Positions 50,872 to 62,113 of a stretch of 64,000 nt of DNA are shown here, one piece after another. The notes under the pieces are model-generated. The model was not told the DNA's origin, did no database searches, and saw nothing but the letters and a program-made list of their open reading frames with translations. Each line of letters starts with the position of its first letter. Position 1 is the stretch's first letter. Made by a program: the position numbers and the translations under genes. The DNA is taken from positions 3,348,001-3,412,000 of the forward strand of contig OZ251226.1 of assembly GCA_965240325.2 (NCBI GenBank), read 5' to 3'. This DNA is from Rebecca billardiae RCC1528 (lineage: Eukaryota > Haptophyta).

Positions 50872-53800
50872 ATGCTGGCCGGTGCATCCAACGAGCCACG
50901 TGCGTCCCGCCCGGACCACCCCGCGCCCGGAGCGGCGGGAGCGCAGCGCTTCGCGCCGCGCTTGAAGCAAGGAGCGCTTGCTCACCGCGCGCGGGTCTCG
51001 CCGCGCGCCGACTGCGCGCGCGCGCGCACGCAGGCCGAGGCCCGTGGGGCGAGCGCGCGGCCGCCCCGGTGGCCGCGCCGCCCGGCCGCAGCCCTGGAGC
51101 ACCCGCTGCTCGACGCGCCGCTCGACGAGGCCGTCGCCTCCGCGCCCGCGCTGCTGCGCGCGCCGCACACGTCGGCCGAGTCGACGGTCGCGCTGCTGCG
51201 CCGGCTGCAGCTCGAGGGCGACGCGCGCGGCGTGCCGAGGCTGGCGCGCGCGCTCGCGGCGTGGGGCACGCCGTCCGCCGCCGCGACGCGCGCGCTGCTC
51301 GAGCTGCTCCTCTGCGTCGAGGCCGCCGCCGCGGTCGAGCTGCTGCCGGCTGTGAGCACGCTCGTCGGCCCGCGTCCGGGCGCCGAGCTCGAGCAGGTTG
51401 TCGCGGCGTACCAGGCGCTGGTCGCGGCGGACCGCGGCGCGCTGCTCCCGGTGCTCGGCTCGCTCGTCGAGCTCCCGCTCCCCGCGCCCGCGCGCGAGGA
51501 GGTCGGCCAGCTCGCCCTCGCCGCGCTCCGCGTCGTGGACGAGGCGGACGTGCCTGCGCTCGCGCGCTCGGTGCTCGCGCTCACAGCCGAGGTGAGGGTT
51601 GAAGGGTCGAGCCCTCACCGCTCGGTGCTCGCGCTCGCGCACCCGGGGGGCGCGGGCGGAGGGGGGAAGGGCGCGCGGAAGGGCGCGCGGGCGGAGGGCG
51701 GTGCGGCGCGGGCCGAGCGGGTGGTGTGCGCGCTGCGCGCCGCCGCGCGCGCGCTGCGCCCCGCCGCGCTCGCGCTCACAGCCGAGGTCGTGTGCGGCGC
51801 GCTGCGGCTGCAGCACAGCGCCGCGTGCGCGTACGTGCGCGCGCTGGGCCGCGAGCCGCCGGGCGGCTGGAGCGCGCTGGACGTGCTGTGCGCGCTGGCG
51901 CTGTGCGCGCACGCGGCGCACGGCCGCGCGGCGTGCGCCGCGCTCGCGCGGCTGCTCGCCGGCCCCGACGCCGGCCGCGCGGGCGCCGCGCTGCTGCGCC
52001 GCACGGTGCGCGAGCCCGCGCTCGCGCCCGCGGCCTCGGCCGATCTGCCGGCCGCGTGCGCCGCGCTGCTGTCGTGCGCGCGCGGCGCGAAGGGCGGCGC
52101 GGCGGCGTGGCTGGGCGGGTGCCGGCTGGCTTGCGCGGCGCTGCGCGAGGCGGCGCGCCCCTCCGCGCCCGCGCCGCTGTGCGCGCGCCGCGCCGCCCTC
52201 CTGTCCGCGCTGCTGCTTGCTCTCAGCCGGCGCGCGCGCGAGCTGGGGTGCGCGCGCGCGCGCGCGGCGGCCGCCGAGCGTGGCGGCGGCGCGGCGGCGT
52301 GCGCGCGCGCGGAGGCGGAGGCGCGCGGCGCGGAGGCGGACGCGCGCGCGTGCGCGCGCGCGCTCGAGGCCGTCGTGCGCGCCGGCCCCGCCGCGCCCGC
52401 GCGCGCCGCCGCGCTGTGCGCGCACGCCGCGCCGCTCGCAGAGGCGTGGGAGGCGCTCTCCGCCGCGCTGCCCGCGGCGGCGCGCCGCGCGCTCGCGCGC
52501 ACGCTCGGCGCGCTGTGCGCGGGCGGCGGCGAGGGCGGCGGCGGCGGGCGGCTGCGCGCCTCCCTGCTCACCGCGTACGTGCAGAAGCCGCTGATGGCCG
52601 CCGCGCGCCGCGCCGCCGCCGAGGCGTCGGGCGCGCGCGGCGCGCCGTGCGCGCGCACGGCGCGCGACGGCGGCCGCGGCCTCGGCGGCGCGTGCGCGGC
52701 GCTCGAGCTGGGCGGCGCGCTGCTGGGCGGCGCGGGACGCGAGGCGCGCGCGGCGGAGGGCGCGCAGCAGCTGGTGCGCTGGGCGCTGGGCGCGCTGCAC
52801 AGCGCGGGGCACTCCGCACAGCCGCGCGCACCGCCGCACGGCGCGGCCGCGCTCGTGTGTGCGCTCGCGCGCTGCGCGCTGCCGCCGCCGCCGAGCGCCG
52901 CGCACGCCGAGGGCGGCGTGCTCGGCGGGCGCGCGGCGGCGCTGTCGCTTGCGCACGCGCACCTCTGGCCGACGCTGTGCGCTGTGCTGCGCCTGCAGCA
53001 CCTGCCGCGCGCGCGCGCGCACGCGGCGGCGGGCGCGCGCGCGCCGGGCGCCGCGGCCAAGCGCGCCGCGCCCGCCGCGTGGCGCGGCGCGCACGCGGCG
53101 TGCGCGCACGCCGCGGCGGCGGCGCTGGGCGGCGGTGCTGCAGAGGGCGCGCGCGACGACGGCGCGGAGGGCGCGCGCGCCGCGCCGCCGCCGCCGCCGC
53201 TGCTCAGCGCCTCGCCGTGCGCGCCACCCGACGGCGCGGCCGCCGCCTACTGCTATGACGCGGCCGGCGCGCTGTGGCCGCTGCCGCCCTCGGCGCGCGC
53301 GGCCGCGCTCGCAGAGACGTGCGCGGCGCTGGCGGCGGTGGACGCGCTGGGCAGGGCGTGCGCGGCGGCTGGCGGCGGCGCGCGCGGCGGCGGCGGCGCG
53401 AGCGCGGCGGCGGCGGCGCCGCCACCCGCGCCACCGCCGCCCGCGCCCACGCCCGCCGCGGCGGGCGCGGCGGCGGGCGGCAGCGCCGCGGGCGCGGCGC
53501 GCGGCGGCGGCGGCGGCGCGCCGCCGCCGCTGCCGCCGCTGCCGGCGTCGCGCGCCGAGTGGCTCGCGCTCGCGCCGGCGCTGCCCGCGCCGGTGCTGCG
53601 CGCGGTGCGCGGCCCCGCGCCGTCGCCGCTCGGCGCCTTGCTCGCCGCGCACCGCGCGCCGCACGAGCCGCCGAGCGCCGCCGCCGCGCCGTGCGCACGC
53701 GCGCCCACCGCCGCCGCGGCCTCTGCTGCGCTGGCGGTGCCGCCCGCGTGCGCGCGCGAGCACGGCGCGCTGGGCTGGGCGTGCGTCGGCGCGGGTGCGC

Positions 53801-54316
53801 TCGGGCTGGCGCTGTGCGAGCGCGCGATCCGCGCCCCCGGCGGCGCGGGCGGCGTGGCGAACGACGCACTGCCGCTGTGCGCCGCGCTGCGCGTCGCGCT
53901 GCGGCTGCAGCTGCTCGGCGCCGAGTGCGCGCGGCGCGCGCGCGCCGAGGGCGGCGGCGCGGACGGCGGCGGCCGCGCGCTCGAGGCGGCGGTGCGCGCC
54001 GCGCGCCCGCCGAGCGCGCGCCTGCTGCGCTGTGCGCTGCGCGCGCTGCCGCACCCCGCGCGCGCGCGCGCGCACGCCGCGCGCGTGTGCGTGGAGACGC
54101 ACCGCGCGCAGTGCCTGCAGCTCCTCAGCGTGGCGGTTGCAAGGCCGCGCGCAGCCGAGGCGGAGGCGCGAGCGCGCGGCGCCGGCCGGCGCGACGGCGC
54201 GGACGCGGACGGAGGCGCGCGCGGTGGCGGCGGCAGCGGCAGCGAGGGCGAGGACAGCAGCTCGGCCGACGGCGGCGGGTGCACGGACGACGACGGCGCG
54301 AGCAGCCGCAGCAGCC

Positions 54317-54349
<33 letters not shown>

Positions 54350-55390
54350 GCGGCGCGGACTCCGACGCCGACGACGCGGACGCCGCGCCGGCCGAGGCGG
54401 AGGGGGCGGCGCGCGCCGTGCGCGCGCGCGGCGGCGCTGAGGAGGGCGCGCGCGCCGCGCGGCGCGTGCTGCGGCTGCTGCGCACGGCGCGCGCGCTGTG
54501 TGCGCGCGTGGCTGAGCTGCGCGGCGCGGCGGCGCTGCGCGCGGCGGCGGGCGGCGGCAGCGAGTGCAGCGACGAGGACGAGGGCGCCGACGCCCACGCC
54601 GACGGCGCCGCCGCCGCCTCGGACGCCGCGCTCGCTGCCGCCGACGCGGCGCCGCTGCCGTGTGCGCGCGCGTGCTGCCACGCGCTCGCCGCGTGCCTCG
54701 ACGGCGCGCGCGCGCTGCTGCTCGCGCGGCCGGCGGCGCGCTCGCACCCGGCGCTGGGCCCCGCGCTGCTCGAGGTGTTCAGGCAGTGCCCCGAGCCGCA
54801 CTGCGCGCTGCTCGCCCTCGCCGCGCTCGAGGCCGCGGCCGCGCCGGCCGGCGGCGCGCGCGCGCTCGGCGCGCGCGGCGGCGCGGCCGGCGCGGCCGGC
54901 GCGGCGGCCGCGCTCCCGCCGCCAGTGTGCCTGGGCAAGCTGTGCGTCGACCTGCTGTGCGCGCCGTTCCCGCTCGTGCTGCGCGAGCTGCGCACGCAGT
55001 ACGCGCCCACGCTCGGCGGCGGCGGCGGGCGCGGCGGCGCGCGCGCGGCGCCGCCGCCCGCCGCCGCGCCGTGCGCGCCGCCGCCGAGCGGCGGCGGCGA
55101 GGCGTGGGCGCGCACGGCGCTGCTGCTGTGCTGCGAGCGCTGGGTGGCGCGCGGCGCGCTCGGGGCGTTCGCGCACACGCTGTGCGCCGCGGCGCTGGGC
55201 GGCGCGGAGGAGGGCGCGGAGGGCGCGTCGTCCGACGCGGAGGACGGCGGCGGCGGCGGCGGCGGCGCGCGGCGCGCGCAGCGGCGCGGCGCGCGCGGCG
55301 GCGCGGCCGGCTCGGCCGCGGCCGCGCGCCGCGCGCCGCAGCGGCGCGCGCGCGAGGGCGGCGCGGCGGCCGAGCGCGGCGCGCCGCCGA

Positions 55391-55424
<34 letters not shown>

Positions 55425-56802
55425 GCGCCTCTCGCCCGCCGCGCGCGCCAGCGCGCGCGCCGCGCTGCCGCAGCTGCTCGGCCTGCTGCTCGCGCGCGCC
55501 GCGCCGCGCGGCCGGTGCGCGGCCGCGCTCGCGCCGCTGCGCGCGGTGGGCGGCGCGTGCGCGCGCGCGCTGCGCGCCGAGGCGGGCGGGATCGCGCGCG
55601 CGCGCGGCACGCCGGGCGCGCGGCGCGCGCTCGCGCGCATGGCGCAGTGCGCCGCGCTCGTGGGCGCGCTGCACGCCGCGCTCGACGCCGCGCTCAGCTG
55701 GCGCGCCGCGCGCGCGGCCGCGGTGCCCGCGGCCGCGCTGCGCGCGCCGTGCGCCGCGCTCGCCGAGTGCGCCGCGGCCGCGCGCGCCGTGCTCGCGGCC
55801 GCGCGGCTCGCGTCGGCCGGCGGCGCGGAGGGCGGCGCCGACGGTGCTGGCGCCGACGGCGGCTCCGAGGGCAGCAGCAGCACCGACGCCGAGGGCGCGC
55901 AGCCGGCGGGCGGCGGCGCGCGCGCGCCCGCGCAGCACCTGCCGTGCGCCGCGCTGCCGCGGCTGCTGCGCCGCGCCACCGCGCTCGACGCCGCGCTCGC
56001 GCGCGCGCGCGCCGCGCACGGCGTCGGCGCGGGCTCGGCCGAGCGCGGCGGCGGCGGCGGCGGCGGCCGCGGCACGGCGCCTCCGGCCCGCGGCCCCCGC
56101 GGCGCGCGCGCGCACGCCGGCTGCGCGCATTCCGGCGCCGCGCCACCCAACGCCGAGCCCTCCCCCGCCTCCGCGCGCGCGCGCGCGGCCGAGCGCGCGG
56201 CGCGCGCCGGCTGGCGCGGGCGGCGCGCGGCCGAGAGCGGCGGCGAGGAGGAGGAGGACGGGGAGGAGGAGGAGGGCGATGAGGGCGAGGAGGGCGAGGA
56301 GCGCGAGGAGGGCGCGGGCTCGGGCAGCAGCGCCGACGACGAGGGCGACGACGAGCACGACGCGGAGGCGGGGCGCGCGGCCGGCAGCGCGGCCGCGCGC
56401 GGCTGGCGCGGCCGCAGCTCTGCCGCCGCGGCGCTGCAGCAGCAGCAGCAGGCGCTGCAGGAGGCGGAGGAGCTGGGGTACTCGGCGCCGAGCGAGTCGG
56501 AGGGCGAGGAGGAGGAGGGCAAGCGCGGCGGCCGCCCGCGCAAGCGCGCGCGCGTCGGCGTGTGCGGCGCGGGCGTGGGCAGCGGCTTTGAGGCCGTGCC
56601 GGCCGCAGGCGCGCTGCTGCTGCGCGCGCAGCGCAGCGGTCAGCCGAGCGCGCCCGTGGTGCTCAGGGGCGCGGCGGGGTGGCAGGGCGGCGCGGCGGCC
56701 GGGGCGGCAGCCGCGGGCGCGGGGCGCCCGCCGCTGCCGCTCCAGCCGCCGCCACTCGGCCCGACGCTGCCACCTCGTCGGCCGCACGGCCCGGTGGTCT
56801 GA
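50872..56802 (+). CDS. FANCD2-like DNA-repair scaffold, Ala-inflated
   Basis: 1976 residues from the ATG at 50872. The first 250 residues carry the helical-repeat pattern of FANCD2: LLPVLGSLVELPLPAPAREE followed by ALRVVDEADVPALARSVLAL aligns with the FANCD2 N-terminal solenoid. The next 200 (for example LDVLCALALCAHAAHGRAAC) keep the same order of helices. FANCD2 pairs with FANCI and is monoubiquitinated during interstrand crosslink repair. The Lys position expected near LLRRTV (about residue 380) is not Lys here. The C-terminus has a long Glu/Asp tract (about 1790-1850) and an AT-hook-like GRPRKRARVG basic motif. A GTGAGG at 51591 could start an intron, although the frame is open throughout. 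Large Ala/Arg insertions reduce certainty. Confidence 0.55.
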
Positions 56803-57728
56803 GCGGCCGAGCCTCGCAGTCGCAGCGCACTATGACTTATTGACTAGCGCAGCAGACAACGTTTCGATCTCACTGATGAGTATACAGTGAGTGATGATGA
56901 TGAGTATAGACACTACAGAGTACAGTCTACACTCGTCACTGCTACCGTACTATCTAGACTCACTACGTCACCGACATGTAGCCCGTATCGGCCGTCTGCC
57001 GGTATTGTGCCAGTCACTATATAGACACTACGGGCACTCCGTGAGTCCGTGGCACCGTACTCTCCTCCGGACCTCAGACGCGGCGAAGTGAGTGACCGCG
57101 GAGCGGCGCGGGCCACCGCGGTCGGCCGCTGAGCCCCGGCGGCCAGCCGGCAGACCTGAGACCGCAGCCGGCCGACGCGATAAACCTGCCGGCTAAGTGC
57201 CACGACGCGGTCACGACGGACCGGCGTCACGCCGTCAGCACTCAGCGGGCGGCCCGCCCGCCCGCGCACGGCCCGGGCCCGGGCTCCTCAAGCGGAAGGA
57301 CTAGCTGCCGTTGGGACTTGGGGAGTCCGCCGATTTAATCGCCGACATGGATCGACAACGTTCCAAGAAGACTCGCCAGAAGCGGCATTTCGTCGCCTTT
57401 CTTTCGTCTGTCTTTCGACGAACCCGGTGGAACAAGTTCGTTGGCTTTTCTGGTGACACTTCCGGAAACTTTGCAGCAATAATTAGGAGGAATCTCCGTA
57501 GAGGATGGATCATAAAGAATCTCGGGGTGTTAGACGCCGAACCCACTCTACCGCAGTTCCTGCTCGCCGAAGCGCGATGTATCGTTTTCCAATGAGTACA
57601 TACAAATGCGGTGACACCTACCCACTCGGAATGTCATGCCTTCGGCACTCTGCGCAGAGCTCCACCAATCATGCTGAGAGCCTCATTTGCGCCATATCAT
57701 TGTTCCCACAACCTCCCCCATAGCAATC
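56803..57728. other. intergenic, GC drop, no gene recognised
   Basis: The first 250 bp are AT-richer with ATGATGATGAGTATA repeats. 57300-57600 has open frames on both strands (for example plus 57311-57595, 94 residues, basic) that look more natural than the GC-rich shadows but match nothing I know. Confidence 0.4.
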
Positions 57729-58784
57729 ATGTGCTTTCGTAACCGTATGCGCAATGAGAAGGACGGTCCAAGCTCGCTCGCCTTCGCAAAAGTTCGCAAA
57801 AGATCCGCTCAACAGTCCACACCCTGGACCACGACACCAATGTTGCACAGCGCGAGCTCCTCGACACACAGCTCGCCCCAGCCCATCCAACGGCGCCCAT
57901 CCTTGCGGCTCGGCGCGGAGGACAAGATTCGCGACCCGCAGAACGAGTGGACGTCGCACACGGAGCAGGTGTGGGCGCTCATGCACCGCGCCATCGCGTA
58001 CGACCTGAACGACACGATCCTCGCGCTCGAGCGCATGCTCGACGCGCCGGAGGTCGAGCCCTGGGAGTACGCCGTGATGCGCACGTGGTGGCGGCGCGTC
58101 GTGGAGAACATCGATCAGCACCACAGCCACGAGGAGGCCATCCTCTTCCCCGCCCTGCGAGCAAGGATTGAGATCCCGCTCGAGGTCGAGGCCGAGCACG
58201 AGGCGCTGCACGCGCTGCTCGAGGACGCGACGACGACCGTCGACGGGCTCGGCGAGGACACGAGCCCGGGCGACTGCATTGCGGCGCTTGACGCGCTCGT
58301 TGCGCTCCTCCTCCCGCACATGCGCCACGAGGAGGCCGTCATCCTCCCCGCGATGATGGCCGCCTTCTCGCCGCGCGAGGTGACGGCCATCGAGCGGCGC
58401 GTCACGCAGCGGCTCACGTGGCTGGACGCGCCGCACTTCTACCGCGCGCTCGGGCACGACCTCGCGAAGAAGCATGCGCACTTCAGCCGGTTCCGAGGGA
58501 TGCCCGGCTTCCTCTTCCCCGCCTTCGCGCCGAAGGACTTCGAGCGGTACGAGCGCGAGCACGGCTGGATGATCAAGGCGCTCCGCGAGCCGGCGTACAA
58601 GGCGTGGGCGGACGAGCAGAGGCTGGCGGAGCACGCCCAGAAGCAGCTCGGGCCCATGTGCGTCCCGCTGCCGGGGCTGGCGACGGCGATGAAGAAGCGC
58701 CGCTCCAGGTCCTCCCGTGCGTCACCCGTCGTCAGCCCAGAGCCGCAGAGCGCCGGCCCGCCACAGTTTGTTCACGCGCTCTGA
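57729..58784 (+). CDS. hemerythrin-like HHE-domain protein
   Basis: 351 residues from the ATG at 57729 (MCFRNRMRNEKDG). A four-helix hemerythrin-like domain spans about 75-220. Metal-binding motifs are present: QHHSHEEAILFP (His, His and Glu), AEHEALHALL, and LLPHMRHEEAVILPAM. Such domains bind a di-iron centre and sense or carry O2, NO or iron; in eukaryotes some act in iron or redox sensing. The C-terminal third (GMPGFLFPAFAPKDFERYER, WADEQRLAEHAQKQLG) is not recognised and ends in a Ser/Arg-rich tail. A later start at 57840 (MLHSASS) would leave the domain intact. Less Ala-biased than neighbours. Confidence 0.85.
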   Translation: MCFRNRMRNEKDGPSSLAFAKVRKRSAQQSTPWTTTPMLHSASSSTHSSPQPIQRRPSLRLGAEDKIRDPQNEWTSHTEQVWALMHRAIAYDLNDTILALERMLDAPEVEPWEYAVMRTWWRRVVENIDQHHSHEEAILFPALRARIEIPLEVEAEHEALHALLEDATTTVDGLGEDTSPGDCIAALDALVALLLPHMRHEEAVILPAMMAAFSPREVTAIERRVTQRLTWLDAPHFYRALGHDLAKKHAHFSRFRGMPGFLFPAFAPKDFERYEREHGWMIKALREPAYKAWADEQRLAEHAQKQLGPMCVPLPGLATAMKKRRSRSSRASPVVSPEPQSAGPPQFVHAL

Positions 58785-59242
58785 TCGCCGATTGCGGAAA
58801 CACGGCCACGGGCCACCGCGCAAGTCAGTGAGGCCGAGGCCGCGGGCAGTCTCAGCGGAGGCCTCTGAAACGGTGTAGTACGGTACGGTAATATAGTATA
58901 GTATAGTACGTATCAGCGCATTATTAATATTGCTGCTGACGATATAGCGCATCAGTCGTAGTATTATAGTAGTCACAGCGTCTGTCATGCTACACTCCGC
59001 TACAGTCACTTCAGCGATCGGACCCGAGATGGCGTCCGGGTCACCGTCACGCCTTGACTCCTGCTGAGCCCGGGCTGGCACCGCGCCTCGCAGCGGCCCA
59101 ATGCGCTGAATGCTGGCGGCATCGTCTCATCGGCGACGGCGTCCGCCGGTCGAGCGAGCCGAGAGCCCGAGGCCGAGTGACGGAGTACGTGTGGCAACCG
59201 GACGATGACGTTATTATTGACGGCGCACTCGCGCCGTCCAGC
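58785..59242. other. intergenic, TATAG-rich
   Basis: Contains ACGGTAATATAGTATAGTATAGTACG-like short repeats near 58880-58910. No gene recognised between convergent gene ends. Confidence 0.5.
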
Positions 59243-60643
59243 TCACGCCCGCGCCAGCGCGCTACGCGCCCGCCGGATGAGCATCTCGCTCGGCCCAACT
59301 CCGCCGCAGTCGATGCGCCGCCCCTCAAACGCGGGCGCGCGCTCGAGGGCGACGAGCGCGTGCGCGTGTGCCGCCAGCAGCTGCGCGCCCAGCTGCACGC
59401 CCACCGCCGTGCCCAGCGCGCGCGGCTCGCGCGAGAGCCGCGCGCGTACGAGCGAGTCGGCGCGAAGCCATGCTGCCGGTGCGCCGTCGTCGGGCTCGGG
59501 CGCGATCGGCATACCGTGCGCCGCGAGCAGCGCGCCCTCGGCCGCACGCGCTGCTGCCCACCCCGCCGGCGTCGGCGCGCCGTCAGCGCCGGCTGCACCG
59601 GGCAGCGCGGGCGCGCGCGGAGGCCGCTGCGCGCACGCAGAGTCCTGCTCGGAAGAGTCCTGCTCGGAAGAGTCCTGCTCGGAAGAGTCCTGCTCGAGCG
59701 CAGCGGCCTCGCACGGGCCGAGCGCATCCGTCAGCAGGAGCACGGGCACGTCCGTCACGCCGGCCGCGCCCCGAGCCGCGCTGCTCGCGGCCGCGCCCAC
59801 CGCCGCGGCAGCGCGCCGCGTGCGCGCGCGCAGCAGTGCCGCGCACGCGCTCGAGTTCGAGTCCGGTCCGACCGCTCCGGCGCGCGCGCGCCACACGGCC
59901 GCGACGTACGGGCTGCCGCGCAGCTCCTCGCGCTGCACGGCGCGGGCCACGGCCCAGATCGCGGCGGAGGGCGGCAGCCAGCCGGAGGCGCCAGCCTCGG
60001 CCGCGCCGGGCGTTGCGCCCGCGGCCCCGCGCACGGCGGCGCCCGGCGCGTGTGGCTCACACGCGCGCAGCCAGCGCGCGCGCCACAGCGCGGCCGGCTG
60101 CGCGTGCACGCGCGACAGCGCGCTCGTCCACTCGGCGGCGAGGACGAGCACCGTGGAGCCGGCGCGGCGCAGCGCGCTCGCCAGCTCGAGCGCCTCGAGC
60201 TCGCTCGCCGGCGGCGCGGAGCGCAGGAGCGCGTACCCGGGCCCGGTGCTGAGCGCGCCGCGCGGCAGGAACTCGCGCGCGCGCTGCCCGAGCTTGCAGC
60301 TGCGCGCGGGCGGGACGAGGAAGGCGACGCGGCAGCGCGGCGTGCTCGCGCGCTCGAGGTCGCGCAGCAGCGCCGACCGAGGCACCGTCGGCACGCCCAG
60401 GCTCGACACGTTCCAGTAGGCCGACGCGGGCAGGCAGCCGCGCTCGTCGAGTGCGCTCGCGCGCGCGGCGCGCATGCGGCCGTCTGGCTCGACGCACGGC
60501 TCGACGAGGGTGAGCGCGCTCCAGCGCGCGATCCGCGCGAGGTACATGAGCGACCATATCCAGCCGACAAAGCCGTCCGCGACGTGGCCGAGCACGGCGT
60601 GCGTGGGGCCGTCGGCGCACGGCGCGAGCGAGCCGGCCGGCAT
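59243..60643 (-). CDS. putative glycosyltransferase, GDP-fucose O-fucosyltransferase-like
   Basis: 466 residues from the ATG at 60643 (MPAGSLAPCADG). The segment ADGFVGWIWSLMYLARIARW followed by SALTLVEPCV resembles the N-terminal GF-N-R/L-ALA-TLVLP region of O-fucosyltransferases. ASAYWNVSSLG and ELEALELASALRRAGSTVLVL fit the later Rossmann halves. The HxRxGD-like site appears only as AVWRARAGAV, so catalysis is doubtful. No signal anchor is in this frame; a 5' exon may lie upstream (the frame is open to 60772). Residues about 310-330 are a four-fold EQDSS repeat. Identification is tentative. Confidence 0.4.
   Translation of the reverse strand: MPAGSLAPCADGPTHAVLGHVADGFVGWIWSLMYLARIARWSALTLVEPCVEPDGRMRAARASALDERGCLPASAYWNVSSLGVPTVPRSALLRDLERASTPRCRVAFLVPPARSCKLGQRAREFLPRGALSTGPGYALLRSAPPASELEALELASALRRAGSTVLVLAAEWTSALSRVHAQPAALWRARWLRACEPHAPGAAVRGAAGATPGAAEAGASGWLPPSAAIWAVARAVQREELRGSPYVAAVWRARAGAVGPDSNSSACAALLRARTRRAAAAVGAAASSAARGAAGVTDVPVLLLTDALGPCEAAALEQDSSEQDSSEQDSSEQDSACAQRPPRAPALPGAAGADGAPTPAGWAAARAAEGALLAAHGMPIAPEPDDGAPAAWLRADSLVRARLSREPRALGTAVGVQLGAQLLAAHAHALVALERAPAFEGRRIDCGGVGPSEMLIRRARSALARA
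59640..59699 (-). repeat. 15-bp tandem repeat, four copies
   Basis: GAGTCCTGCTCGGAA units, in frame, encoding EQDSS repeats within the glycosyltransferase-like gene. Confidence 0.95.
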
Positions 60644-61285
60644 CGCGCTGCCCAAACCGAAGACTGCCGGACTGGGTCTGTGCAGGTGTGCACTGTGCAG
60701 CAGGACCGGGCGGAACAAGACAGTTCGGTCAAGGCGCCAACGACGAGTCGCCGAAAGGTCGGCCCCCACCACGGACGCGTCCTCCCGCTGCCACCCCCGC
60801 GGCCCCCGTGCCCGGCGGCGTCGGCGGTGGACGCGTGCGTGGTCGCGGGGGTGCGGCCCGGCGTGCGCGCGCGCGCGTTGGCACCACGGCCTGCGCTGCG
60901 CGTGCCGCGTCGGGCCCCGCCCCCTCCCCCTCGCCGACCGCGCCGCTCCGCCTGTGCGTCACGGGAGCGCGCGCGGCGGCACCGGGCCGCGCGCTGAGAC
61001 GGCGTTCCGCCGCCCGGCGTCCGGGCGGGCTGGTGCTTACTAAAAGGAACGCGCGCGGCGACGGCGGGCCCTATTCAGGGGCGGCACCCGCCGGAGGCGA
61101 CCCCTCCGCACAAACGCCGGCCGCCGCTGCCCGGCGCAAGGCAGCTGTGGCGCGCCGTCCGGAGTCGGACGCGCGCCGAGAGACCACGACTCGCCAGCAC
61201 TCACCCAACACACCCAACAGATCTCAAGGCACCGAAGACCCCGACGAGCGGCCCCGGGAGAGAGACGACCCCCCGGGCGCACGCG
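60644..61285. other. divergent upstream region
   Basis: Between the glycosyltransferase-like gene and the eIF2-fusion gene. It may contain 5' exons of both. A CTTACTAA sequence at 61036-61043 followed by TTCAG (61074-61078) could be the branch point and acceptor of an intron ahead of the fusion gene (inference). Confidence 0.35.
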
Positions 61286-62080
61286 ACCAAGGACCCCCCC
61301 TGCTTCCACGCGCCGCCCCCGCTGCCGCTCTACTCCGACTCGGCGCTGCCGCGCGCCGGGGCGACAGTGCTGGTGCGCACGGCGCGCGTCGACGCGGACG
61401 GCGGCGTGTGGGGCGCGCTGCCCGAGTGGGGCGCGCGCGCCAGCGCGTATATGCGCCCGGGCGCGGCGGCGCCCACGCCCAAGAGCGCCCGCGCCTTCGT
61501 CGCCGCGGCGCAGCGCGGCGCTCGCACGCGCGCCGGCCACCTCTTCTGCGCAGAGGTGGCGCATGCGGAGTGGGCGGCCGCGCGCCGCTCTGAGGCCGGC
61601 GGCGACGACGCGCCGGCGGGTGAGGCGGACGGCGACGCGCCGGCGTGCGAGCTCCGGCTGGAGGTGAGCGTCGATCGGCGCCCGCTCTTCGCCGCGCAGC
61701 TGCGCGCGGCTGTCGCCGCAGGCGCGCGCGGCGCGCACGGCGCGCGCGCGCCCGCGCGCGGCGGCGGCGCTCCGCTACAGGAGGCAGAGGCGCGCGCGCT
61801 GCGCAGGTGGCGCGCCGCCGAGCGCGCTGCGGCGGTCGTCGAGCGCGCCGCCGCGGCATGTGGCATCGACCGAGTGCACGCGCGCCGCCTCGCGCTGTAC
61901 CCGCACTACGAGGGGCACGCAAGCGGCGCGGAGCAAGCCGAGGCGCTCGCGCCGGCCGGCGCCGCGCGCCGCGGCTGCGCGGGCGCGGCCGAGGGTGCGG
62001 CGGCGGAGGGCGGCGCGTGCGACCCCGCCGCGGAGAGGGCGTGCGAGGACGATGCGCAGGCCGAGGCGGACACGGACGGG

Positions 62081-62113
<33 letters not shown>

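Noticed and set aside
57301-57595. Overlapping small ORFs on both strands
   Set aside because: Natural-looking composition but no motif, no partner exon and no reason to prefer a strand.
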